Below are positions 1 through 10,901 of a stretch of DNA of 64,000 nt, in pieces (the first letter of the stretch is position 1; every line of letters starts with the position of its first letter). Source of the DNA: Streptomyces graminofaciens (lineage in GTDB: Bacteria; Actinomycetota; Actinomycetes; Streptomycetales; Streptomycetaceae). The stretch is taken from contig NZ_AP018448.1 in the NCBI RefSeq assembly GCF_030294945.1, positions 620,001 to 684,000 on the forward strand, read 5' to 3'. Position numbers and translations under genes: made by a program. The notes under the pieces are model-generated. The model worked only from the letters and a program-made list of their open reading frames with translations, searched no databases and was not told the origin of the DNA.

Positions 1-733
1 CGGCCTCGGCGGGCGCGAGCACCGACAGCATCTCGCCCTGGCCGGACAGTTCGGCCTGGGCACGGCTCCAGTGGGCGATCACCCGGGCGCCGTCATCCAG
101 GGTGAGCGCGTCGGCGACCACGGCCGCGACGACCTCGCCCATGCTGTGGCCCAGCACGGCCGCGGGTTCGGTGCCGTACGACTGCCAGAGGGCGGCCAGC
201 GAGAGCATCACCGCCCACAGCGCCGGCTGGGCGACCTCGGGGCGGTCGAGCAGGGCGGTGTCGGGGGTGCCGAGCAGGGTGTCGGCGAGCGGCCAGCCGT
301 CGACGTACGGTTCGAGGGCCTGGACGCACTCGTCCATACGGGCCCGGAACGCGGGCGCGGCGCCGTAGAGCGCGCTCGCCATGCCGGGCCACTGGGGGCC
401 TTGACCGGGGAAGACGAACACCGGGCCGTCCGCTGCTCCCTGTCCGTCGCCGACCGGGGTGCCCACGGTCACGCCGGTGCCGTCACGGCCTTCGGCGAGG
501 TCGGTGAGGCGGGCGAGGAGCGTGGCGTGGTCGGCGGCGAGGAGGGCCGCGCGATGGACGGCGGAGGGTGTGTGCGCCAGGGTGGCCGCCACTTCGGTGA
601 GGCTCCACTCCGGGTGCGCGGCGAGGGTGTCCCGCAGCCGGCCCGCGTACGTCCGGAGGGACGCCGCGCTGTCCGCCGACAGCACCAACGGCACGGTCGC
701 CGGCGCGGGTTCGGGGCGGGGGCTGCTGGTCAT
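1..733 (-). CDS. Type I polyketide synthase, N-terminal AT domain (partial)
   Basis: This is the 5' end of a gene that runs off the left edge; about 244 residues are visible. The ATG at 733 follows a GAGGTGG ribosome binding site. The protein enters an acyltransferase domain directly, with no ketosynthase in front: a PGQGPQWPGM oxyanion-loop motif, then GHSMGE with the nucleophilic Ser near residue 197. The HAFH/YASH specificity region lies beyond the edge. An AT at the very N-terminus is typical of an AT-ACP loading module such as that of DEBS1, but it could also be a discrete AT like the one at 18895-20337. The gene lies on the same strand as the monooxygenase, aminotransferase and PKS genes to its right and is probably co-transcribed with them, after a 237-base gap without visible genes. 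The domain call is secure; loading versus discrete AT is not. Confidence 0.85.
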   Translation of the reverse strand, partial: MTSSPRPEPAPATVPLVLSADSAASLRTYAGRLRDTLAAHPEWSLTEVAATLAHTPSAVHRAALLAADHATLLARLTDLAEGRDGTGVTVGTPVGDGQGAADGPVFVFPGQGPQWPGMASALYGAAPAFRARMDECVQALEPYVDGWPLADTLLGTPDTALLDRPEVAQPALWAVMLSLAALWQSYGTEPAAVLGHSMGEVVAAVVADALTLDDGARVIAHWSRAQAELSGQGEMLSVLAPAEA

Positions 734-970
734 CGTCCACCTCGTCCTGTCGCATGTACGCGGTGAGAGGGCACCGGGGGCTGCCGCCGGTCCCGTGCTC
801 CGAAGAGGTCGGCTCGCGCCTGCCGGACCTGGGCCCCAGCACAACAGGGGCGGGCGCGCCGCGGCTTGCGTCCCGGTCGCAGATTTCCGCGCCCCGGTGG
901 GCACACGGTGCCTACCGGGGCGTTGGCCGGGCGGGTTCGCGGGCCGGCCGGGGTTCGCAGGCCGACTGAG

Positions 971-2158
971 TCAGGTGATCCAGGTGACGCTGGGCCGTAC
1001 GCCCCACAGGGCGAGGCTGTAGTCCTCGAGGATGATCGGCTGGTTGAGGGCGGTGTGGCGGCTGCCGATGGCCAGGTCCCGCCAGTAGCGCTGGAGGGGG
1101 TCGGACAGCCGGAAGCTGCTCGCGCCGTTGACGTCGAGCAACTTCTCCACGCCTTGGCGAGCGTGTTGCAGCGCGGACGCCATGTGCATCCTGATCTCCG
1201 CGCGCTCCACCCAGGGCGTCGGCTCGTCGTGCGCGCGGCCGTCCAGTCGTTCGGCGGCGTGCCTCATGTGCAGGACGGCGCTGTCGACGAGGTGCTTGGC
1301 CTCGGCGTAACGCATCCGCATCACCGGGGAGTCGGTGACGGATTCGTAGGGGGTCGTGCTGATCGGCCGTTTCTTCCGGGTGAGCGCCTCGGTGACGACG
1401 TCCAGGGCGCCCCGGGCGGCGCCCACGACGGACGACAGCGACAGCAGGCTGCCCGCGGTGACGTCGCTGGGCCGCTGGTCCTCGTCGCGCAGCAGGTCCG
1501 CGATGGCGTTGGTCACGGTCCGGTACTCGGGGATGAAGAGGTCCTCGACGACGATGGTCTGGGTGCCCGTGCCGGACATGCCGCTGACCTGCCAGGTCCG
1601 TTCGATGGTGACGTCGCTCGTCGGCGCGACGGCGTTCACGGCGGCGACGAGGTTCTGCTCCTCGTCGAAGACGGGGACGCCGAGGAACACCACCCACTCG
1701 GAGATCTCGCACCCCGAACTCCACGGGAAGCGGCCGGAGATGAGGGTGCCGTCGTCCGTCTTGCGCGCGGTCGAGCCGGAGAGGCTGTTGGTGGACAGGA
1801 CGAGCGTGTCGGGGTCGTCCTTGAACATGTACGCGCGCGCCTGCTCATTCACCTGCCAGGCGAAGTCGGCCGAGGCCGCGTCGTTGGCGAGAATCCAGCC
1901 GGTCGACGGGCACCCCCGGCCGACCTCCGAGATGATCTCCACGAGCGTCGGCAGGCCCAGCTCCAGACCGCCGAACTCGGCCGGTTTGGTCAGCCGGAAC
2001 AGTCCGGCCTCACGCAGGGCCCGGATGTTCTCGGGCACGGGGTTGCCGTCGCGTTCCGTACGCTCGGCGTTGGCCCGCAGCAGCGGGATCAACTCTCGTG
2101 CGGCGGCGATGAGTTCGGGGTCGGTCACCGGTTTCTCGGTGACGGTGTCGGCGGTCAC
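971..2158 (-). CDS. Flavin-dependent monooxygenase, acyl-CoA dehydrogenase fold
   Basis: A 395-residue protein of the acyl-CoA dehydrogenase/HpaH-type (group D) flavin monooxygenases, which use reduced flavin from a partner reductase to hydroxylate small molecules or carrier-bound intermediates. Family features include an N-terminal helical region with an EFGG segment, a central beta domain with an SGMSGTGTQT stretch, and a C-terminal four-helix region. The GTG at 2158 is chosen because an AGGAGGA ribosome binding site lies five to six bases upstream (2163-2170) and because homologues start here; the open frame extends further upstream without family similarity. It sits between the AT gene and the aminotransferase on the same strand, so it is probably a tailoring oxygenase of the polyketide. 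No flavin reductase is seen nearby. An ordinary dehydrogenase role cannot be excluded, but it lacks the usual acyl-CoA dehydrogenase catalytic-Glu context. Confidence 0.8.
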   Translation of the reverse strand: MTADTVTEKPVTDPELIAAARELIPLLRANAERTERDGNPVPENIRALREAGLFRLTKPAEFGGLELGLPTLVEIISEVGRGCPSTGWILANDAASADFAWQVNEQARAYMFKDDPDTLVLSTNSLSGSTARKTDDGTLISGRFPWSSGCEISEWVVFLGVPVFDEEQNLVAAVNAVAPTSDVTIERTWQVSGMSGTGTQTIVVEDLFIPEYRTVTNAIADLLRDEDQRPSDVTAGSLLSLSSVVGAARGALDVVTEALTRKKRPISTTPYESVTDSPVMRMRYAEAKHLVDSAVLHMRHAAERLDGRAHDEPTPWVERAEIRMHMASALQHARQGVEKLLDVNGASSFRLSDPLQRYWRDLAIGSRHTALNQPIILEDYSLALWGVRPSVTWIT

Positions 2159-2348
2159 GGATCTCCTCCTGGGTGCCGGGGCGTGCTGAGTCGGTCGCGC
2201 GTCACGGGGACGACGGGCCGTCGGGTCGGGAGTGCGCCGGGGTCTGACTGACGACTCCCGTGGTCGCCCGGAGGGCGGCCTCGCCGCGAGAGTGCGTGTA
2301 TGGCGTCGCGAGACGCACGGGAATGGTCGGACAGATCCCGGCTTCGGC

Positions 2349-5222
2349 TTACGAGGAGACCGGGCCGTCGGGCAGCGTGAAGCCGTGCCGATCCGCCAGG
2401 TCCGCCATCGCCCGGGCGTGCCGGGCGGTGAGGACGGAACCCGGGTGCCCCGGACGCGCGTCCGTGAGGGCGAGAGCGGCGGTCTCGGCCACTCCCGCGG
2501 GCACCAGCCCCTCACCGACCGCGCCCCGGATGCCCATGGGCAGGCTCTCGCCGTTGGGCGTGGCCAGGAGGTCGCCGCGTAGCCAGGTCACGTCGACGCG
2601 CGCGGGCCGGGACCCGGCCGCGGGGATTCCGGTCTCGCAGACCACCGCGCCCTCGCGCAACTGCGCGTGGCACGCGGGAGGCAGCGGTCCGGCGGTCGCG
2701 GACAGGACCGCGTGGGCTTGCCGGAGTGCCGTGGGGTCCTCGGTGACGTGTACCCAGAAGTCGTCGCCATGGCGTTCGTCGACGTACGCGGCGATGAGGT
2801 CGCCGCTGGGTTCGTCGCCGGGGCGGCCGTCGCGGAGCCAACCGTCGATCAGGGGTTCCTTGGCGAGCAGGGCCGGGACGCCCCGAAGCTCGCCGCCTTC
2901 CGCGATACGCGACCACAGCTCCTGGTAGATCCGGGTGCGCGCCCCGGTGACGTCGTCTGTGACGAGGACGACCTGGGAGAAGGTGTCGGCGCCGAGTGCC
3001 GCGCAGACGGGGCCCAGATGGGTGTCGTCGGTGACCACGGCCAGGGTGAGCGGGTCGAGTTCGCCCAGCCGGGCCGCTGCCGCGCGTTCCAGGGTCCGTA
3101 CGGCGGTTGCGGCCAGGAGGGCCCCGCCGCCGGTGAGGACCGTCCGGGGCACCCGCAGGACGCTCCCCTCACCCGTGGCGGACGCCGTGCAGGGGTCGAG
3201 CCCTGCGGTCCCGCAGCCGTCGCCGACGGCCGTACGGACTCGGGCGTCGAGGTCGGCGAGGACACGGTCGCGGTCTCCCGCACCGATCCGCTCGGCGGTC
3301 CGCTCCCGGGTCGCGAGAAGGGGGTAGAGGGTGAGGTCGACAGCCGTGCCCGTGGGCGAGGTGATCCGGACCGGCGGGAGGGGCGGCATATCGGTGGCGA
3401 ACGACTCCTGGCGCCGGCAGTAGTCGGCGAGCCGCTCGTCGCTCAGGCCGTCCAGCGAGGGGTCGCGCTCGCGCAGGGCGGCGGCGGACGGCAGGCAGCT
3501 GATGAAGGCGGCTTTGCGTACGGCGGATTCGGTGCCCTCGGTCCCGACGCCGGCGCTTTTGGTGTCCCCCTCGCCGACCGCAGACTCTTCGGCACCGTTC
3601 CGGAAGTCCCGGACGGTGTGCTGCGTGGCCCTGCCCGTGGCGGTCGCGGCCTCGATGAGGGGCCGGGCGTCCCCGTTGCGCAGGATGAGGCAGAGGTCCC
3701 GGACGCCCGCCTCCAGTTGGGCGATCTCCTGGTCGCTGATGTGGACGGAGGGTTCGATGCGCAGCACGTTCAGGTCGCTTCCGGTGGGGACGACCCGGAC
3801 GCCGTGGGCGCGCAGCAGGTAGCCGGCCGACAGGAAGCTGAGCAGTCCGCCCCGGGACTTCTCGCGGATGGTGGTGGACGGGGAGTCGTTCCGCGGGGCG
3901 AACTCGACGCCGATGAGGAGTCCGGTGCCGCGTATCTCCCGCAGGACGTCCGGGAAGTCGGCGGCGACACCGCGCAGGGCGTCGGTGATGCGGGCGCCGC
4001 GTTCACGGGCCAGCCGGTAGACGCGCCCGTCGTCCGCTTCGAGGAGTCGCAGCGTGCTGAGCGCGATCTCGGTGGAGAAGCCGTCCTTGGCGAAGGTGGA
4101 GCTGTGCATCAGGTCGAACACCGGCCGGTACCGGGAGCTCCGGATCAGGGTGGCGGAGACCTTGGCGACACCACCGCCGAGCGACTTGCCCAGCAGGAGG
4201 TAGTCGGGCGGGAAACCGTGGTGGGAGGCGGCGAGGAAGGCACCCGTGCGACCCATGCCGGTCTGGATCTCGTCGACGACGACCGGGCAGCCGGCGCCCT
4301 CGCAGATCAGCTTGAGCCCGCTCAGGAGGTCCTCGGGCAGGACGTGGATACCGCCCTCGCCCTGTACCGGTTCGAGGAGGAACCCGCCGAAGACGGGGAA
4401 GTCGCGGGTCACGACGCGTACGCGGCCGTCGGTGACGGTGACGTCGAGAGCGGTGGCGCGCTTCTCGTCCACGAGGTGCTGGAGCACATCCAGCCGGTTC
4501 GGGGGAACAAAGACGGCTTCGAAGCCGAGAGCGGCGAACGGGACGCGGACGGCCGGGCTGTGGGACACCTGCACACTGCCGACGAGCTTGCCGTGGAAGC
4601 CGCCTTCCAAGGCGAAATAGACGGGGCTCTGTGCCGCGAGGGCGGCGTTGTGCGCGGTCAGCTCTCCGAGGAGCCGCTCGAACTCCACGGCGTCGGTGGG
4701 CAGTTGGATCCCGTCGGGCAGTGCGGAAGGGTCATCGGGGAGTGTGGCCCTGCCGTCCTTGACCGCTGCAAGCGCCTGCGACGCGTTCCAGTCCAGCGCC
4801 TGGAAGAGTTCCGACACCCGCATGAGCCGGTCGAGTTCGGCGTGCTTGAGGGCGATCTCGACGGCCTCGGCACCGCTGTTGCCGTAGACGATCCGATAGT
4901 CCTCGGTGTCCGGGAACTCCCGCTGGATGATCTTGTTCAGCAGCTGCCCGACCTGGTCGGCGGTGTCGTTCCGGGACAGCTGTATGTGCACCGGCGCCTG
5001 GGTGTCGAGGAGTTCTTGGACGCGGGCGCGGATCTCCGGGGGGTTGTGGCCGAGGATCAGCGAGCCGAAGCCGCCGACCAGGTCGAGGACCGGTACCTCC
5101 GCGCCGTCGCCGTCCCGGTAGAAGAGGGTGTTCCGTTCGGCCCGTACGTAGGGGACGTCCATGCCGAAGGAGGCGAGCAGGTCCATCAGGTGGGACTCGG
5201 CGTAGTGGGCGGCTTGGGGCAT
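2349..5222 (-). CDS. Class III aminotransferase fused to an acyl-ACP-reductase-like domain
   Basis: A 957-residue two-domain protein. Residues 1 to about 520 are a PLP-dependent class III (omega) aminotransferase, with VVVDEIQTGMGRTG, the PLP lysine near residue 346 in LLLGKSLGGG, and an N-terminal GGFGSLILGHNPPE segment. A Gly/Ser/Glu/Thr-rich linker (about 545-575) leads to a C-terminal domain resembling cyanobacterial long-chain acyl-ACP reductase (AAR). It shares an ITSPTG opening like ITSATG, a Rossmann-like core, AVVCETG at the position of AAR AVVCDVA (Cys near residue 862, which matches the AAR acyl-binding cysteine as I recall it), and EGLVPAGVAETAALAL near the end. The start has a GAGGAG site eight bases upstream. 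The gene lies 69 bases behind the PKS at 5292-10652 and is probably in its operon. Inferred role: convert a thioester or aldehyde of the released polyketide to an amine. The aminotransferase is certain; the AAR relation is by eye. Confidence 0.85.
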   Translation of the reverse strand: MPQAAHYAESHLMDLLASFGMDVPYVRAERNTLFYRDGDGAEVPVLDLVGGFGSLILGHNPPEIRARVQELLDTQAPVHIQLSRNDTADQVGQLLNKIIQREFPDTEDYRIVYGNSGAEAVEIALKHAELDRLMRVSELFQALDWNASQALAAVKDGRATLPDDPSALPDGIQLPTDAVEFERLLGELTAHNAALAAQSPVYFALEGGFHGKLVGSVQVSHSPAVRVPFAALGFEAVFVPPNRLDVLQHLVDEKRATALDVTVTDGRVRVVTRDFPVFGGFLLEPVQGEGGIHVLPEDLLSGLKLICEGAGCPVVVDEIQTGMGRTGAFLAASHHGFPPDYLLLGKSLGGGVAKVSATLIRSSRYRPVFDLMHSSTFAKDGFSTEIALSTLRLLEADDGRVYRLARERGARITDALRGVAADFPDVLREIRGTGLLIGVEFAPRNDSPSTTIREKSRGGLLSFLSAGYLLRAHGVRVVPTGSDLNVLRIEPSVHISDQEIAQLEAGVRDLCLILRNGDARPLIEAATATGRATQHTVRDFRNGAEESAVGEGDTKSAGVGTEGTESAVRKAAFISCLPSAAALRERDPSLDGLSDERLADYCRRQESFATDMPPLPPVRITSPTGTAVDLTLYPLLATRERTAERIGAGDRDRVLADLDARVRTAVGDGCGTAGLDPCTASATGEGSVLRVPRTVLTGGGALLAATAVRTLERAAAARLGELDPLTLAVVTDDTHLGPVCAALGADTFSQVVLVTDDVTGARTRIYQELWSRIAEGGELRGVPALLAKEPLIDGWLRDGRPGDEPSGDLIAAYVDERHGDDFWVHVTEDPTALRQAHAVLSATAGPLPPACHAQLREGAVVCETGIPAAGSRPARVDVTWLRGDLLATPNGESLPMGIRGAVGEGLVPAGVAETAALALTDARPGHPGSVLTARHARAMADLADRHGFTLPDGPVSS

Positions 5223-5291
5223 GAGAACTCCTCGGAGGGGGTTGACGGCGGGCCGGAGGGGACCGGAGTCGTCCAGAGGTGCTGGGGGCGG

Positions 5292-8200
5292 TCAGTTCGC
5301 GGAGCGGCCGAACTCCTGGTCGATGAGCCGGAGGACTTCCTCTTCGGTGGCTTCGCCGATCCGGTCGACGAGGTCGGTCGCGGCACCGGCGGACGGGCCG
5401 ACGGCCCGGTGCCAGCGGCTCAGCAGAGCGGTGACACGTGCGGTGATCGTCGAGGGCACGTCGCCCGCCGGGCCCGCGAGGGCGGTCAGGGCCTCGTCCA
5501 GGCGTTCCAGGTCGGCGAGTACGGAGCCTTCGGTGGCCGGGGGCCCCTGTGCAGCGGGGGTCGCCTCGGCGTCCTCCTTCAGCCGGCCGCCCTCGGCCAG
5601 CCGGTCCAGGAGATGGTCGAGCAGTACGTCGGGCGAGGGGTACTCGAACACCAGCGTGGTCGGCAGGGACAGTGCGGTCTCCTCGACCAGCCGGTTGCGC
5701 AGCCGTACCGCCGCCAGCGAGTCGAACCCGGCGTCCTTGAACGACGCGCCCCACTCGATGCCGTCCGGACCGGCATGGCCCAGCACCCGCGCCACCTCGC
5801 GGCGCACCAGGTCGCGCAGGAGCAGCCTGGCCTCGGCCCGGCTCATCCCCGTCCAGCGGTCCGGCCGCAGCGCAGGAGCGAGTGCGGGGGCGGCGGTCCT
5901 GCGGACGACGGCGGCCCGTGGCACCACGTCCCGGACCAGGTTCAGGACCTGGCCGGGGGTGCGCAGCGGGGCGGGCAGGTCAAGGTCGACGGCCACGAGC
6001 GCGGTGTGCCCGGTGGACAGCGCGGTGTCGAACAGGGCCGGGAGGCGGTCGGGGTGGAGCGGGCGTGGCCAGGACCCGGGCGGGGTCTCGTCGTGCTCAC
6101 CCGCCTCTCCCCCGGCCAGGGGCCCGCAGGCCAGCGACACGGTCGGCAGGGCCTGTGCCCGGCGACGGTTGGCCAGCGCCTCCAATGAGGCGCTCGCCGC
6201 CGCCTCCGGGGCCCGGCCCGCCGTGCCGAGTACGCCTGCCGCTGAGCTGGCCAGGGCGAAGAGACGTATGTTCGGGTCGCCGTCGGTCAGTTCGTGCAGG
6301 TGCCAGGCGGCTGCGACCGAAGAGCGGAGCGCGTCGGAGAGGGCCGGCCGGGCGAGATCGGTGAACGGTTCGTCGGATCCGGCCCCTGTTTCGGCCTCCA
6401 CGACGTGCACCACTCCGCACAGCGGGTGTTCGTCGGGGATGCTCGCTAGCAGTGCGGCCAGTGCGTCTCGGTCGGACGGCACCGGGCGGGCCTCGGCTCC
6501 CAGTTCCACGAGTTCGTCCCGGAGCCGGGTCGCTTCGGGTGCAGCAGTGCTCTCGGGCACGGCCAGGATCAGGCGGCGGGCGCCGTGACGGGTGAGCAGA
6601 TGCCGGGCGAGCGCGGCGCTCAGCGGGCCGGTGGCGCCGGTGAGCAGGACCGTTCCCGCGAGATCCAGGAGTGGGTCGACCGGGTGCACGGCTGCCCTCT
6701 CCGGGCATGCCTCGGACGATCCGACGCCGGCCGCTCGAACAAGCCGAGGCACGAGCATGACCCCACCACGCACCGCCACCTGCGACAACCCCGAACCCAG
6801 CACCGACGGCAGGGCCGCGATCGACGCCGAATCCGGCTCCGGGTCCAGATCGACAAGGACGATCCGCCCGGGATGCTCACGCTGTGCCGTCCGCACCAGC
6901 CCCCACACCGCCGCACCGGCCGGATCCGCAGCATCCTCGTCGCCGCGGCCGGTCGACACCGCGCCCCGCGTCACGAACACCAGCCGGTTGTCGGGCAGGT
7001 CGTCCCGCGACAGCCATTCCCGGGCCCGGTCCAGTGCCTCCGCCGCGGCAGAACCCACCGCGTCAAGCGCCCAGTCGTGGGGATCTCCGGCCGGAGCACA
7101 CGCCTCCGCGATCAGGAAGTCCCACGGCGTGTACGAGGCCGCCGCCTCCTCCAGGTCCGCGAACCGCAACTCCGCCACGTCGTCCAGCCCACCGAACGTG
7201 TCGCCGAGCAGCGCCAGTTCGCCCACGGGCTCCCCGTCGGAGGTCTCCGCCTCTACAGGCGGTGCCCACTCCAGGCGGAACAGCACATCGCCCGCACCGG
7301 ACGCGGGCACGGCTTCGACGGACAATTCGACGAGTCGTACGGCACGTGCGGCGACGACCGCCCGGCCCGACGCGTCGGCCGCTTCGAGGGCGAAGGTGTC
7401 GGGGCCTGTGGCGGTCAGCCGGACCCGCAGTGAACCGGCGCCGGACGCGTACAGGCTCACCCCGTGCCAGGCGAGCGGCGAGCGGGCGACGCCGTCCGCC
7501 GCCGACGCGGCGAGCAGGGGGTGCAGCGCCGCGTCGAGCAGGGCCGGGTGGATGCCGTAGCCGACGGCCTCGTCGTGCGTTCCGTCCGGTAGCGCGACCT
7601 CGGCGTACACCTCGTCGCCCAGTCGCCACACCGCCTCGAGTCCTCGGTGCAGCGGGCCGTACGTGTATCCGGCGGCGGCCAGTTGCTCGTACACACCGGT
7701 CACCTCGACCGGTTCGGCTCCGGTCGGGGGCCAGACGCGCGCCCATCCACACTCCGGCGGCTCCTGCGCGGGTCGCAGTGTGCCGGCGGCGTGGCAGACC
7801 CAGTCGGCACCCCACCGTGCGCGGGCATGGACGCGCACCGGGCGTCGGCCGTCCTCCTCCGGGCCGCCGACGACCACTTGGATCCGCACGCCGTCCCGCT
7901 CGGGCACCACCAGCGGTGCGGTCACGACCAGTTCGTCCAGTTCGGGGCAGCCGACCTCGTCGCCGGCCCGCATCGCCAGCTCCACGAGGGCCGCCCCCGA
8001 CAGCACGGGCACGCCCGCCGCCGCATGACCGGCCAGCCAGGGGTGGGTACGCAGGGACAGCCGCCCCGTGCAGACGGCCAGATCACCGTCCGCCACCTCG
8101 ACCACCGCGCCGAGCAGCGGATGCCGGGCGTCGCTCAGTCCGGCCGCGCCGACATCGGCGGTGACGGTACGCCGCTGCCGGTAGGGCCTGCGCTCGAAGG

Positions 8201-10652
8201 CGTACGTCGGCAACGACACTCGGCGAGCGCCCGTACCGTCGAACAGTGCGGGCCAGCGGACGTCCGCGCCCGAGGCGAACAGTTCCGCCAGCGCCGTCAC
8301 GGCGGCCCCGACCCGGGATCCTCGTCGAGCGTGTTGCAGCGCCACGACGTACGGCGGCCCGTCCGTACCCACCGCGGCGGATGCGTCGCTCCCCGGGCCG
8401 ATCTCCAAGAGCCTTGCCGTCCCCTGCTCCAGCAGCCGGGCCGGATCCGGAGCGGGGTGACCCGACTCGGGCGCGTGCTCGGCCCAGTGGTCCGGCGAGC
8501 ACAGCCGCTCGACCGGCACGGGGAGGCCCGTCGCCGGGGACAGCACGGGAACGGCAGGGGGCCGCAGGGCCTCCGCCGTCACCTTGAAAGGTGTCGAGGT
8601 CACCCGGGCCGCGATCACACGGCAGGCCTCGGCCAGGGACAGCACGCCCGCCGCGTGGGCGGCTACCACCTCGCCCGTCCCGTGGCCGGTCACGTGCTTC
8701 GGTACGACGCCCCAGGATCGGACGACCAGGCGGTACAGGGCGACCTCGGCCGCGAACAGGGCAGGCTCACGCAGGAGTTCGTGGTCGTCACCCCCGTCCA
8801 GGACCGCCTGGAGCAGCGGCTGCGGCAGCAGCGCGTCGAACTCCGCGCACACCTCGTCGAGCGCCTCGGCGAAAGCGGGGAACGTGTCGTAGAGCTCCCG
8901 GCCCATGCCGATGCCGGTCCCCCGGGAGGAGAACAGGAACGTCGTACCGCCGCCTCCGGCGACACCCGTCAGGATGCCGGGGCCGTCCTGGCCATGCACT
9001 TCGCCATCGGCGAGGCCGCGCAGCCCAGCGAGTAGGCCTGCGCGGTCCCCGGCCGTCACCACCGCGCGGTGCTCGAACAGCGAGCGGCCGGTGACCAGGG
9101 AGTACGCGATGTCGTACGGGTCGGCCGCGATGTCCGACTCCGCGTGGGACAGCAACCGGGCGGCCTGGCGGCGCAGTGCTGCGGACGTCTTCGCGGTGAC
9201 GACCCAGGGCACCACGGGCCAAGCCGCCTCGGCGACGGACGGAGGCCGTGCAACGTCCGGGGTCTGTACGGGGATGTCCCGGTCCTGCTCAGTGATATCG
9301 GGGGCCTGTTCGAGGATGACGTGGGCGTTGGTGCCGCTGATCCCGAAGGACGACACGGCTGCGCGGCGGGGCCGGTCCGACTCCGGCCACGTGCGTGCTC
9401 CACTGAGGAGTGCGACGCCGCCGGTCTCCCAGTCCACCTCGGGGGTGGGTTGGCCGACGTGGAGGGTCGGCGGCAGAGTGCCGTGCCGCAGGGCCATCAC
9501 CGTCTTGATGACACCGGCGACTCCGGCCGCTGCCTGGGCGTGCCCGATGTTCGACTTCAACGAACCGAGCAGCAGAGGCTGTCGCGGATCCCGACCCTTG
9601 CCGTAGGTGGCGAGCAGGGCACGCGCCTCGATCGGGTCGCCCAGTGGTGTCCCTGTACCGTGCGCCTCGACGGCGTGGACGTCGGCCGGGGAGAGTCCCG
9701 CGTCGGCCAGCGCCCGCCGGATCACCCGCTGTTGAGCCAGGCCGTTGGGTGCGGTGAGGCCGTTGGAGGCGCCGTCCTGGTTCACGGCCGAGCCGCGCAC
9801 GAAGGCCAGCACCTGGTGGCCTCGGCGGCGGGCCTGCGAGAGCCGTTCCAGTACGACCAAGCCGACGCCCTCGGCCGGTCCGATGCCGTCGGCTTCGACG
9901 GAGAACGCCTTGCAGCGCGCGTCCGGGGCCAGGACTTCCATCCGGCCGAACTCGGTGAAGACGGCGGGCGAGTTCATCACGTTGACGCCGCCGGCGAGCG
10001 CCAGCTCGCAGTCGCCGGCGCGCAGTGCCCGTACCGCGAGGTGCAGTGCCACGAGCGAGGACGAGCACGCGGTGTCGACGGTGACGGCGGGCCCTTCCAG
10101 GCCGAGGGTGTAGGCGATCCGGCCGGAGGCGACGCTTCCGGCGTTGCCGGTGAGTCGGTAGTTCTCGCTGTCGTCCGCGCCTTCGGGGGTGTCCGGCAGG
10201 TCGTGGCCCTGCGGGATGAGGCCCACGTACACACCCGTCTCGCTGCCGTGCAGGGAGCGTGGATCGATCCCGCCCTGTTCGAGGGCCTCCCAGGACACCT
10301 CCAGGAGCATGCGCTGCTGGGGGTCCATGGCGGACGCCTCGCGCGGTGAGATGCCGAAGAACGCGGCGTCGAAGTCGTGGGCGCCGGTGAGAAATCCGCC
10401 GCGGGCGGTGCGGTGGCGGTGGAGGTCCCAGTCACGCTCGTCGGGAATGGCGGAGGTGGCGTCCTTGCCCGCGAGCGCCAGGTCCCAGAGGTCGTCCGGG
10501 GAGAGCACGTCTCCCGGATAACGGCAGGCCATGCCGACGATGGCGATCGGGTCATGCGCGTCAGCCTCGAACTCGCGCAACCGCTCCCGGGTTTCCTGGA
10601 GTTCCGCGACGGCGCGTTTGAGGTAACCGCGGAGCTTGTCGTCGTCCTGCAT
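5292..10652 (-). CDS. Type I PKS module KS-AT0-DH-KR0-ACP with degenerate AT and KR
   Basis: A 1786-residue single-module PKS. Residues 1-35 form a coiled-coil docking segment. The KS is intact: DTACSSS (Cys about 196), [10 protein letters not shown] and [10 protein letters not shown]. The AT is broken: the serine of GHSxGE is Gly (GHGTGE, about residue 658), GQG is SRG, and after ARVTS about 85 residues are missing, including the HAFH/YASH region with the catalytic His. The DH looks active (HAAAGVPVL, His about 876; LLDAALH, Asp about 1040). The KR looks dead: the NADPH loop is TGATGPLS, the Tyr position is Glu (about 1483) and the Asn position is Ser. The ACP serine is in GFDSL (about 1645), followed by a C-terminal docking helix region. 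The start has a GGAGG site. The module therefore needs a trans-acting AT; candidates are the discrete AT at 18895 and the AT at 1-733. It is divergent from the TD-containing PKS. Confidence 0.93.
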   Translation of the reverse strand: MQDDDKLRGYLKRAVAELQETRERLREFEADAHDPIAIVGMACRYPGDVLSPDDLWDLALAGKDATSAIPDERDWDLHRHRTARGGFLTGAHDFDAAFFGISPREASAMDPQQRMLLEVSWEALEQGGIDPRSLHGSETGVYVGLIPQGHDLPDTPEGADDSENYRLTGNAGSVASGRIAYTLGLEGPAVTVDTACSSSLVALHLAVRALRAGDCELALAGGVNVMNSPAVFTEFGRMEVLAPDARCKAFSVEADGIGPAEGVGLVVLERLSQARRRGHQVLAFVRGSAVNQDGASNGLTAPNGLAQQRVIRRALADAGLSPADVHAVEAHGTGTPLGDPIEARALLATYGKGRDPRQPLLLGSLKSNIGHAQAAAGVAGVIKTVMALRHGTLPPTLHVGQPTPEVDWETGGVALLSGARTWPESDRPRRAAVSSFGISGTNAHVILEQAPDITEQDRDIPVQTPDVARPPSVAEAAWPVVPWVVTAKTSAALRRQAARLLSHAESDIAADPYDIAYSLVTGRSLFEHRAVVTAGDRAGLLAGLRGLADGEVHGQDGPGILTGVAGGGGTTFLFSSRGTGIGMGRELYDTFPAFAEALDEVCAEFDALLPQPLLQAVLDGGDDHELLREPALFAAEVALYRLVVRSWGVVPKHVTGHGTGEVVAAHAAGVLSLAEACRVIAARVTSTPFKVTAEALRPPAVPVLSPATGLPVPVERLCSPDHWAEHAPESGHPAPDPARLLEQGTARLLEIGPGSDASAAVGTDGPPYVVALQHARRGSRVGAAVTALAELFASGADVRWPALFDGTGARRVSLPTYAFERRPYRQRRTVTADVGAAGLSDARHPLLGAVVEVADGDLAVCTGRLSLRTHPWLAGHAAAGVPVLSGAALVELAMRAGDEVGCPELDELVVTAPLVVPERDGVRIQVVVGGPEEDGRRPVRVHARARWGADWVCHAAGTLRPAQEPPECGWARVWPPTGAEPVEVTGVYEQLAAAGYTYGPLHRGLEAVWRLGDEVYAEVALPDGTHDEAVGYGIHPALLDAALHPLLAASAADGVARSPLAWHGVSLYASGAGSLRVRLTATGPDTFALEAADASGRAVVAARAVRLVELSVEAVPASGAGDVLFRLEWAPPVEAETSDGEPVGELALLGDTFGGLDDVAELRFADLEEAAASYTPWDFLIAEACAPAGDPHDWALDAVGSAAAEALDRAREWLSRDDLPDNRLVFVTRGAVSTGRGDEDAADPAGAAVWGLVRTAQREHPGRIVLVDLDPEPDSASIAALPSVLGSGLSQVAVRGGVMLVPRLVRAAGVGSSEACPERAAVHPVDPLLDLAGTVLLTGATGPLSAALARHLLTRHGARRLILAVPESTAAPEATRLRDELVELGAEARPVPSDRDALAALLASIPDEHPLCGVVHVVEAETGAGSDEPFTDLARPALSDALRSSVAAAWHLHELTDGDPNIRLFALASSAAGVLGTAGRAPEAAASASLEALANRRRAQALPTVSLACGPLAGGEAGEHDETPPGSWPRPLHPDRLPALFDTALSTGHTALVAVDLDLPAPLRTPGQVLNLVRDVVPRAAVVRRTAAPALAPALRPDRWTGMSRAEARLLLRDLVRREVARVLGHAGPDGIEWGASFKDAGFDSLAAVRLRNRLVEETALSLPTTLVFEYPSPDVLLDHLLDRLAEGGRLKEDAEATPAAQGPPATEGSVLADLERLDEALTALAGPAGDVPSTITARVTALLSRWHRAVGPSAGAATDLVDRIGEATEEEVLRLIDQEFGRSAN

Positions 10653-10901
10653 TGACCGGCCTCCGTCGCGCGTCGCGAATTCGGGAACCTCGGGTGGGAA
10701 CCCCGGGGCTTCCAGGGCCTCGGGGTCTCCTCGGTGAGGCCCTCAGCCGAGCGATCAGTAAACCCGCGGGGAGCGCCGCCTCCTTGCGCCCGAGTCACGA
10801 ACGCCGGTGGACGTATTGCACCCCGGGCCCAAGGCTCCGGGCTCCGTCGTCCACCAGACTCGCGCCGTCGCAGAAGGCGCTGGAGAAGGAGTCGGTTCCG
10901 C
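10653..10901. promoter_or_regulatory. Divergent intergenic region between the two PKS genes
   Basis: A 249-base gap between the divergent starts of the two PKS genes must hold both promoters. Apart from the ribosome binding sites at each end (GGAGG on the minus side; AAGGAG on the plus side at about 10886-10891) I see no clear operator or repeat. Confidence 0.5.

Noticed and set aside
2667-6188. A 1173-codon plus-strand open frame opposite the aminotransferase and PKS
   Set aside because: Low-complexity Gly/Val/Glu/Arg translation typical of antisense to high-GC coding DNA, with no recognisable family.
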